Origin: Bacteroidota bacterium | GTDB lineage: Bacteria; Bacteroidota; Ignavibacteria; Kapaibacteriales; UBA2268 | DNA: 6,159 nt | Direction of reading: 5' to 3' | NCBI GenBank assembly: GCA_022708005.1 | Contig: JAKIZN010000111.1 | Location: forward strand, 1-6,159 | Shown: piece after piece, positions 1-4,582 of the stretch | Layout of the letters: every line of letters begins with the position of its first letter | Position numbering within the stretch: the stretch's first letter is position 1 | Notes under the pieces: generated by a model | The model's database searches: none | Seen by the model: the letters and a program-made list of their open reading frames with translations, nothing else | Told to the model about the DNA's origin: nothing | Program-made: the position numbers and the translations under genes

Positions 1-800
1 CGATATTTAGTGCCTGCAACTATTGCAGACAAATCAAGCGTTATTATTCGCTTATCGAACAAAGCACGTGAAACTTTTCGCTGCACTATTCTCAAAGCCA
101 AGCCTTCGACTATTGCAGTCTTGCCGACGCCGGGCTCGCCTATCAGCACTGGGTTATTCTTCTTGCGACGCGACAGAACTTGCGACACTCGCTCTATCTC
201 AGAAAATCTGCCAATAACAGGATCTAACTTATTTTCCATCGCAAGTTTAGTTAAATCTCGCCCAAAGTTGTCTAACACTGGGGTTTTGACCTTTTCTTTA
301 GCCTTTCCGCCCGCTTGAGGCTGAGCTTGCTTAGCCGAGTAAGTTGAAACAACCCGAAATGAGCCACCCGATAAATAGCTATCTAATTCTTTTCTTGCGG
401 AGTCATAAGATACAGCGTACTGCGCGAGCACTTGCGCTGCGATATTTTCTTCGTCGCGCAATAGCGAAAGCAGCAGATGCTCTGTGCCGATAATATCAGA
501 TTTATATAGCCTTGCTTCGAGCAGCGTAATTTTCAGCACTTTTTCTGCCTGCTTTGTAAGCGGGATATTGCCGATAGTCAGAGTGGAACTGCCCGAGCGA
601 ACGGTATCTTCTATCGTTTTTTTCAGTTTGAATAAATCGACATTGAGACTTTTCATTATCTTGACGGCTATTCCGTCGCCTTCGCGAATAATGCCGAGCA
701 ATAAATGCTCTGTGCCAATATAATCGTGCCCTAACCTTATCGCTTCTTCGCGGCTGAGCCGTATTACTTCATTTACTCTATTTGAAAAATTTGCTTCCAT
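1..800 (-). CDS. clpC: ClpC-type AAA+ unfoldase, N-terminal third (3' end beyond left edge)
   Basis: ClpC is a cytoplasmic hexameric AAA+ ATPase that unfolds damaged or tagged proteins and feeds them to the ClpP peptidase. The visible 266 residues begin with two Clp N-terminal repeats (about 1-75 and 80-145). Each carries the same GTEHLLL motif (residues 29-35 and 105-111). A polar linker (about 145-172, Gln/Gly/Lys-rich) follows, then the start of the first AAA+ module: LDNFGRDLT at 176-184, DPVIGR at 193-198 and a complete Walker A, GEPGVGKT, at 221-228. The frame is open to the edge, ending in AGTKY, which normally precedes the rest of D1. About two thirds of a normal ClpC of some 800-850 residues is missing, so Walker B, D2 and any ClpP-docking loop cannot be judged. 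The N-terminal repeat style separates it from ClpB. The ATG at 800-798 has a good ribosome site 7 bases upstream. The gene is divergent from the prenyl synthase. No frameshift or missing motif is seen in the visible part. Confidence 0.95.
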   Translation of the reverse strand, partial: MEANFSNRVNEVIRLSREEAIRLGHDYIGTEHLLLGIIREGDGIAVKIMKSLNVDLFKLKKTIEDTVRSGSSTLTIGNIPLTKQAEKVLKITLLEARLYKSDIIGTEHLLLSLLRDEENIAAQVLAQYAVSYDSARKELDSYLSGGSFRVVSTYSAKQAQPQAGGKAKEKVKTPVLDNFGRDLTKLAMENKLDPVIGRFSEIERVSQVLSRRKKNNPVLIGEPGVGKTAIVEGLALRIVQRKVSRALFDKRIITLDLSAIVAGTKY

Positions 801-807
801 TATTTTT

Positions 808-813
808 TCCTTT
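808..813 (-). promoter_or_regulatory. Ribosome binding site of clpC
   Basis: The minus strand reads AAAGGA, then seven A/T bases, then the ATG at 800-798. The match and spacing are those of a good Shine-Dalgarno site and support this start codon. Confidence 0.7.
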
Positions 814-843
814 ATATTTCAATGTTAATCATAAAGATTGAGT

Positions 844-860
844 TTAGCAATCCTTGCAAA
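844..860. promoter_or_regulatory. Small imperfect palindrome in the clpC leader, possible operator
   Basis: TTAGCAA and TTGCAAA arms flank TCC, with GCAA/TTGC at the core and one mismatched pair further out. It lies about 45-60 bases upstream of the clpC start, where an operator could sit. It does not match the CIRCE element of HrcA. A palindrome this short can occur by chance in AT-rich DNA, so this is only a candidate. Confidence 0.15.
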
Positions 861-933
861 GTGAAAGACGAAATATAATTATGATTATTACGATGTTAGA
901 TGTAAAACTACAAATTACGGTTAAATTTTATTC

Positions 934-939
934 ATTATA
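934..939 (-). promoter_or_regulatory. Candidate -10 element for clpC
   Basis: The minus strand carries an exact TATAAT about 134 bases upstream of the clpC start, inside the divergent spacer. No good -35 hexamer is found 16-18 bases further upstream; the nearest sequence is a weak CTTTCT. The spacer is so AT-rich that TATAAT alone is weak evidence. Confidence 0.2.
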
Positions 940-1068
940 AAGACTGCTTTTAGCGAAGAAAGTTGTATGCTTTTTGCTTTCCAATTTTTTAATTTCACTA
1001 AAAATTTGTATTTTGAAAACTTTAAAAATAGTTTCTTGGAAAGAATATTGGCATTTGTAACAAAATCA

Positions 1069-1095
1069 TTGACAAATGAAATTAAATGATATAAT
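1069..1095 (+). promoter_or_regulatory. Consensus sigma-70-like promoter sequence across the prenyl synthase start
   Basis: An exact TTGACA (1069-1074) is followed 15 bases later by an exact TATAAT (1090-1095), preceded by TG at 1087-1088 as in an extended -10. The ATG at 1076 lies between the two hexamers. A transcript from here would begin near 1102, inside the reading frame, and would lack the start codon. The spacer is two bases short of optimal and the -10 codes for conserved-looking N-terminal residues, so it may be coincidence or a promoter for an internal transcript. Confidence 0.3.
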
Positions 1096-2050
1096 CAAAC
1101 CTGTAAGCAAGGAGCTTTTGGAATTCAACAAGTACTTTAAATCTACGTTGAAGACCGACGTTGCGCTGCTTAATTTAATAATTCGCTATCTTACTCGCAA
1201 GCAGGGCAAGCAAGTGAGACCCGCGTTAGTATTCCTATCTGCTATGCTTTGTGGCAACTTAAACAGCAGAGTTTATGTGGGCGCCGCACTTGTCGAATTA
1301 TTACATACGGCTACTCTAATCCATGACGATGTTGTCGACGAAGCGGACGAAAGGCGCGGCATAGCTTCTATTAACAAGCAATGGAATAATAAAATTGCAG
1401 TATTAGTCGGCGATTTCTTGCTTTCTAAAGGTTTGCTTTCGGCAATAGACGGCGATGAGTTTGCTTTTTTAAAAATTTCGTCTCGGGCTGTAAGACTTAT
1501 GAGCGAAGGCGAGTTGCTTTCAATCGAAAAAAGTAAGACTTTGAGAGTAAGCGAAGAAGATTATTTCAAGATAATCAAGGGCAAAACGGCATCGCTGCTT
1601 TCGTCTTGCTGTGAAATAGGAGCCTATGCGGCAAGCGATGATACATCACATCACGAAGCAATGCGAAATTACGGAGAATACGTAGGAATAGCCTTCCAAA
1701 TACGAGATGATATTTTTGACTTTACAGCTTCCAGATTTGACATCGGCAAGCCAGTTGGCAACGACTTGAAAGAAAAGAAAATTACACTACCGCTGGTTTA
1801 TGCTATGAATAAAAAAACTCCAGACGAAGCAAAAGCTATTATAAAGACCATAAAAAAGGGAAACCTGAAATCGGATAAGATTAAAGATATTATCAAAATG
1901 ACTATTGCCGAAGGCGGGATTGACTATTCAAATGATGTAGCTATGAGCTATGTAAGCAAAGCAAAGCAGCAGCTCGATATATTCCCAGATTCGGAAGCTA
2001 AGCAATCTTTAATGGATTTTGCAGATTACGTTCTACTAAGAGATAATTAA
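1076..2050 (+). CDS. ispB: Long-chain trans-polyprenyl diphosphate synthase (IspB/HepT-like)
   Basis: The enzyme extends a short allylic diphosphate with isopentenyl diphosphate units to make an all-trans chain, normally the side chain of menaquinone or ubiquinone. All family landmarks are present in 324 residues, a normal length: GKQVRP at 44-49 for substrate binding, the first Asp-rich motif DDVVD at 84-88, KT at 170-171, and the second Asp-rich motif DDIFD at 211-215 followed by GKPVGNDLKEKK. Ala79 and Thr80 lie just before the first motif, where short-chain enzymes carry bulky aromatic residues, so a long product is expected. The same HTAT context is found in E. coli octaprenyl synthase as I recall it. 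Exact chain length cannot be read from the sequence; in this kind of organism a menaquinone tail is the likeliest use. The ATG is kept because residues 1-30 follow the family N-terminus, although no Shine-Dalgarno site precedes it. The TPR gene starts one base after the stop codon. Confidence 0.93.
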   Translation: MKLNDIIKPVSKELLEFNKYFKSTLKTDVALLNLIIRYLTRKQGKQVRPALVFLSAMLCGNLNSRVYVGAALVELLHTATLIHDDVVDEADERRGIASINKQWNNKIAVLVGDFLLSKGLLSAIDGDEFAFLKISSRAVRLMSEGELLSIEKSKTLRVSEEDYFKIIKGKTASLLSSCCEIGAYAASDDTSHHEAMRNYGEYVGIAFQIRDDIFDFTASRFDIGKPVGNDLKEKKITLPLVYAMNKKTPDEAKAIIKTIKKGNLKSDKIKDIIKMTIAEGGIDYSNDVAMSYVSKAKQQLDIFPDSEAKQSLMDFADYVLLRDN

Positions 2051-2051
2051 C

Positions 2052-3008
2052 GTGTCCAATGTAAGCCCCATATTTGCACTCGATGCCGAAGAAATGTTCT
2101 TAGCTGGCAATAAAGACGAAGCTATAGAACTTTGCGAGGCAGGCGTATCCGAATACCCTGAGTACTTGGCGGGCTATTTGTTGCTTATTCGGCTTTTGCT
2201 TGATGCTAATCATATTGATAGGGCAAAAAGCTATGCAAAAACCGCTCTTTCGCTGTTTTCAAATAATAAAATTATCGAAAAATATAGTGTTCAAATAGAA
2301 GATATCTTGTTCATCGAGCCGGAGGCATCAGATATTTCAATCAATCCCGACGACATTTCCGATGAAGAGATTCCGTCCTTTGAAGAATTAGAAGGATTTT
2401 CAGATAGCGATGATAGTATAGAATCACAGCCACTTATATCATTTGCTCCCGATGAATTAGGAGATGAATCAGATGCGACTGCAGAGCAATTATCCATTCC
2501 AGCTCCAACCCAAAAATTGCGTAAGGGATTTATGAGGCTTTTAGCCAATCGCAGAACGACTCACAACGAGGATTATAGTATTAAGGCAAGCGATAGAGAA
2601 ATAATATCAGGGCTTTTCGATTATCCATTTTATGACTTGGATCCGCACATCGAGTCTGATGAACTTGAATTTGTTTCAAGCTATGATTTAAACGCGGCTA
2701 TTTCTAAATATGAAAAGAAAAAGGTTAGCCATGATGCTTTCGCAGAGCTGGCAGACAAAATAAAGTTTATAAAAATACAGCCGTCAGAGCAAGAACATTT
2801 GCCCGAAGAACTCCCCGAAGAGTGCGGAGCAGAAGAGTTTGCCGCGCCTAACACAGAAACAATGGCAAGCATTTTCATTGCTCAGGGCGCCTACTCCAAA
2901 GCAATCGATATTTACAAAGAGCTATCCGCTGCCAATCCAGAGAAATCCAGCTTTTACGAGCAAAAAATCATTGAATTAGAAGAAAAAGTTATCAGCACTC
3001 TAAAATAA
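2052..3008 (+). CDS. TPR-containing protein of unknown function, coupled to the prenyl synthase gene
   Basis: This 318-residue protein has no recognisable enzyme motif, signal peptide or membrane segment, so it is probably cytoplasmic. Residues 10-85 look like two TPR-type helical hairpins (EEMFLAGNKDEAIELCEAG, then AGYLLLIRLLLDANHIDRA). Residues 88-148 are a strongly acidic, Ser/Asp/Glu-rich segment that is probably disordered. A short basic patch (155-168) and a region of no clear family follow. The C-terminus (268-297) is one clear TPR, TETMASIFIAQGAYSKAIDIY, ending in NPEKSSFYEQKI. That C-terminal pattern resembles TPR proteins I recall from Bacteroidota genomes. The start is GTG at 2052: the frame is closed by a stop at 2037-2039 and the next in-frame ATG (2094) would cut into the first helix. 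A weak AAGAGA lies just upstream. The single-base gap after the prenyl synthase stop implies co-transcription and probably translational coupling. A scaffold role is possible but there is no direct evidence. Confidence 0.8.
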   Translation: MSNVSPIFALDAEEMFLAGNKDEAIELCEAGVSEYPEYLAGYLLLIRLLLDANHIDRAKSYAKTALSLFSNNKIIEKYSVQIEDILFIEPEASDISINPDDISDEEIPSFEELEGFSDSDDSIESQPLISFAPDELGDESDATAEQLSIPAPTQKLRKGFMRLLANRRTTHNEDYSIKASDREIISGLFDYPFYDLDPHIESDELEFVSSYDLNAAISKYEKKKVSHDAFAELADKIKFIKIQPSEQEHLPEELPEECGAEEFAAPNTETMASIFIAQGAYSKAIDIYKELSAANPEKSSFYEQKIIELEEKVISTLK

Positions 3009-3032
3009 ATCATTAATTAATATACTGTTAAA

Positions 3033-3057
3033 TTATTTTAACTTATTTTAACTTATT
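3033..3057 (+). repeat. 10-bp AT-rich tandem repeat, 2.5 copies
   Basis: The unit TTATTTTAAC occurs exactly at 3033-3042 and 3043-3052, and half of it again at 3053-3057. It sits upstream of the OmpA-family gene and overlaps the candidate -35. It may be simple low-complexity sequence, but copy number here could alter promoter spacing. Confidence 0.6.
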
Positions 3058-3065
3058 AATATAGT
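3038..3065 (+). promoter_or_regulatory. Candidate promoter for the OmpA-family gene
   Basis: TTAACT (3038-3043; 4 of 6 to TTGACA) is followed after 16 bases by TATAGT (3060-3065; 5 of 6 to TATAAT). The predicted transcript start near 3072 coincides with the first base of the inverted repeat at 3072-3102. The AT-richness of the region lowers the weight of these matches. The need for a separate promoter is inferred from the 120-base gap and different function of the downstream gene. Confidence 0.3.
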
Positions 3066-3071
3066 ACAAGA

Positions 3072-3102
3072 AATTCCGTCTATTGCGTGGTAATATGGAA
3101 TT
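3072..3102 (+). other. Candidate 5'-UTR stem-loop upstream of the OmpA-family gene
   Basis: AATTCCGT at 3072-3079 pairs with ATGGAATT at 3095-3102 (eight pairs, one of them G-U) around a 15-base loop. No T-tract follows, so it is not an intrinsic terminator for the gene before it. It ends 15 bases before the Shine-Dalgarno site. It could stabilise the mRNA or be an operator for a dimeric regulator. The large loop and AT-rich outer stem make it only moderately stable. Confidence 0.35.
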
Positions 3103-3117
3103 ATATAAAAAACTAAA

Positions 3118-3122
3118 CGGAG
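3118..3122 (+). promoter_or_regulatory. Ribosome binding site of the OmpA-family gene
   Basis: CGGAG is followed by six bases (TTTCTT) and the ATG at 3129. The GGAG core at this spacing fixes the start directly ahead of the signal peptide. Confidence 0.7.
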
Positions 3123-3128
3123 TTTCTT

Positions 3129-4298
3129 ATGAAATTTAAATTATTTTTACGCATGTTTATTTTGCTGGCAGTTAGCTTGCCTGCGATGTCTCAAACTAAA
3201 AGTATATCGGCTGGCGTTGGCTTAGGGCTGAACTATCCCATAAACGAATCTATTAAAAGCGAGCGAGGCATAGGACCGCTATTCTCAGTTTACGGGCTGT
3301 ATAATAACGGCATTGCTAACGGCTTTACTCCAGAGCTATCCCTATCGTATTTTACAAATGGTACAACAGAAACAGGCGGACATTCGCAATACAACACATC
3401 ATACTTTCAATTTGATTTAAGGCTACGCTATAGCTTTTTGGAAGAAAATAAGTTTAATCCTTATGCCTTTGCAGGTGTGGGCGCCGCAATGTTCAATATC
3501 GAGGACATTCCGTACAATAAAGATTATGACAAAGACAACGGCACTGGGGTAGTGATTCCAGTTGGTGTTGGCACAACTTATAGGTTCAATGATAGAATTT
3601 CTTTGGACTTCAACGTTGGGCTTAATCTTTCCACTACTGATGACTTCAATCCGGTATATGACGACATAAATGACGCAAACTGGTTTGCTAAATTAGGCGT
3701 TCATTTCAACCTATTTAACTTTGAAAAAGATAGCGATGGCGACGGCTTGAGCGATAAAGAAGAATTAGCACTCGGCACTGATCCTAATAATCCAGATACA
3801 GACGGCGATGGCTTAAAAGACGGAGAAGAAGTGAAGAAATATAAGACTGACCCATTGAATCCAGATACAGATGGCGGCGGAGTGCCAGACGGAGTTGAAG
3901 TGGCTAATGGCACTGATCCGCTCGACGCAGATGATGATATTTTAAATATTGGCAGAGGCGAAAAATTAGTTCTAAAAGGAATCGAATTTGAAACAGGTAA
4001 AGACATTATAACAAAGAGATCAGAGCGAATTTTAGACTTTGCGTTGAAAGCATTGCAAAAAGGCGTCGATACAGAATTTGAAATTGTTGGGCATACCGAC
4101 GATACCGGCAGCAGAGAAACCAATATGAATTTATCATTGGATAGAGCAAATGCTGTGAAAAAATGGCTCGTAGATCGCGGCATTAGCGAATCAAGACTAA
4201 CCACTCGCGGCGCAGGACCGGACGAACCGCTTGTTCCTAATACCAGCGATGCAAATAGGCAAAGAAATAGAAGAGTTGAGTTTATTCGTACAAAGTAA
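3129..4298 (+). CDS. OmpA-family outer-membrane protein with N-terminal barrel and TSP3 repeats
   Basis: This is a 389-residue structural porin-like protein that ties the outer membrane to peptidoglycan. Residues 1-21 are a signal peptide (basic start, hydrophobic FILLAVSLPA core, probable cut after AMS before Gln22). Residues 24-197 show alternating hydrophobic/aromatic strands typical of an eight-strand-sized barrel, ending in WFAKLGVHFNLF. Residues 201-270 hold three thrombospondin type-3 calcium-binding repeats: DSDGDGLSDKEE, DTDGDGLKDGEE and a third, DTDGGGVPDGVE, in which Gly250 replaces a metal-ligand Asp. Residues 278-389 are the OmpA C-terminal domain, with GHTDDTG at 321-327 and LSLDRANAV at 335-343. 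Asp324 and Arg339 are 15 residues apart, as are the Asp and Arg that hold diaminopimelate in E. coli OmpA. The C-terminal RQRNRRVEF (377-385) is also typical. The gene stands alone between a leader region and a strong terminator. It is not a lipoprotein: no Cys lies at the cleavage site. Confidence 0.93.
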   Translation: MKFKLFLRMFILLAVSLPAMSQTKSISAGVGLGLNYPINESIKSERGIGPLFSVYGLYNNGIANGFTPELSLSYFTNGTTETGGHSQYNTSYFQFDLRLRYSFLEENKFNPYAFAGVGAAMFNIEDIPYNKDYDKDNGTGVVIPVGVGTTYRFNDRISLDFNVGLNLSTTDDFNPVYDDINDANWFAKLGVHFNLFNFEKDSDGDGLSDKEELALGTDPNNPDTDGDGLKDGEEVKKYKTDPLNPDTDGGGVPDGVEVANGTDPLDADDDILNIGRGEKLVLKGIEFETGKDIITKRSERILDFALKALQKGVDTEFEIVGHTDDTGSRETNMNLSLDRANAVKKWLVDRGISESRLTTRGAGPDEPLVPNTSDANRQRNRRVEFIRTK

Positions 4299-4322
4299 AA
4301 CTGCAACCTTCGCTTGTATAGC

Positions 4323-4361
4323 AAAAAGTGGCTGCCTCAAAATCAGGTAGCCACTTTTTTT
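4323..4361 (+). terminator. Strong intrinsic terminator of the OmpA-family gene, possibly bidirectional
   Basis: A 15-base stem (4323-4337 with 4345-4359, one G-U pair, core GTGGCTGCCT) closes a seven-base loop and runs into seven T residues at 4355-4361. It starts 24 bases after the OmpA-family stop codon. The left arm begins with five A residues, which read as a T-tract on the minus strand, so it may also stop transcripts arriving from the convergent gene. Confidence 0.9.
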
Positions 4362-4380
4362 ATCTCAAATAATGCATTAG

Positions 4381-4476
4381 GAACCCTAACTGAATGTGTA
4401 TCTGTAAGGAAATATTTGAGTTTAACCCAAAGAAACTCTATCTGATTGCGTATCTGTAAGGAAAAGTTAGGCTTTA
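4381..4476. repeat. Two diverged copies of a roughly 44-bp repeat, 52-bp period
   Basis: The stretch at 4381-4424 aligns without gaps to 4433-4476. The shared exact core is GTATCTGTAAGGAAA (4398-4412 and 4450-4464), flanked by near-matches such as CTGAATGTG/CTGATTGCG and a shared TTTA at the end. No reading frame of useful length covers it. It lies in the 4362-4582 spacer between convergent genes and looks like a decayed non-coding repeat family or the remnant of a small mobile element. No transposase or terminal inverted repeat is seen. Confidence 0.6.
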
Positions 4477-4561
4477 AGATGTCCTACACCTCGAAGGTGT
4501 AGGACATCTGGGGAACAGCGGATAGACAATGGAAAAGTTTCTATTGAATTATTTGAGTTTA
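4413..4561 (+). repeat. 12-bp direct repeat flanking the hairpin
   Basis: TATTTGAGTTTA occurs exactly at 4413-4424 and 4550-4561. The 125 bases between them contain the second copy of the 52-bp-period repeat and the whole 15-bp-stem hairpin. The arrangement could mark an insertion with target duplication or old recombination between repeats. The motif is AT-rich, so chance is not excluded. Between 4562 and 4582 nothing further is seen. Confidence 0.45.
4477..4509. repeat. Perfect 15-bp inverted repeat with 3-base loop (REP-like hairpin)
   Basis: AGATGTCCTACACCT at 4477-4491 is followed by CGA and its exact reverse complement at 4495-4509. The stem has no mismatch and is GC-richer than its surroundings. 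It is followed by CTGGGG-type sequence rather than T residues, and the minus strand also lacks a T-tract, so it is not an ordinary intrinsic terminator. It begins directly after the 52-bp-period repeat, about 74 bases beyond the stop of the minus-strand gene. It may be a repetitive extragenic palindrome, an mRNA 3'-end stabiliser for the minus-strand transcript, or part of a small mobile element. Confidence 0.75.
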
Positions 4562-4582
4562 TAGATTTTTCCAATAAATTAA

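Noticed and set aside
10..318. Plus-strand open frame opposite clpC
   Set aside because: It covers the ClpC Walker A region on the other strand and shows no protein family features of its own.
801..1075. CIRCE (HrcA) or CtsR operator controlling clpC
   Set aside because: I searched the spacer by eye for TTAGCACTC/GAGTGCTAA and for a CtsR-like heptad tandem and found neither; only a weak TTAGCAA-type palindrome is present.
1118..2050. Shorter prenyl synthase starting at TTG 1118 behind AAGGAG
   Set aside because: The spacing of three bases is too short, and the first 14 residues from the ATG follow the family's N-terminal pattern.
3081..3100. Similarity of ATTGCGT-containing leader sequence to the GATTGCGTATCTGTAAGG repeat at 4443-4461
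   Set aside because: Only the seven-base ATTGCGT and a few scattered bases align, and gaps are needed; this is within chance.
3701..4324. Long open frame (207 codons) on the minus strand opposite the OmpA-family gene
   Set aside because: It is rich in Ser/Pro because it mirrors the Asp/Gly-rich TSP3 codons. It has no ribosome site or recognisable domain, and the plus-strand gene has clear homology across the whole stretch.
4477..4509. Second intrinsic terminator for the convergent genes
   Set aside because: The stem is excellent but neither strand has a T-tract after it.
4381..4561. CRISPR array
   Set aside because: There are only two diverged repeat copies, no regular spacers and no cas gene nearby.
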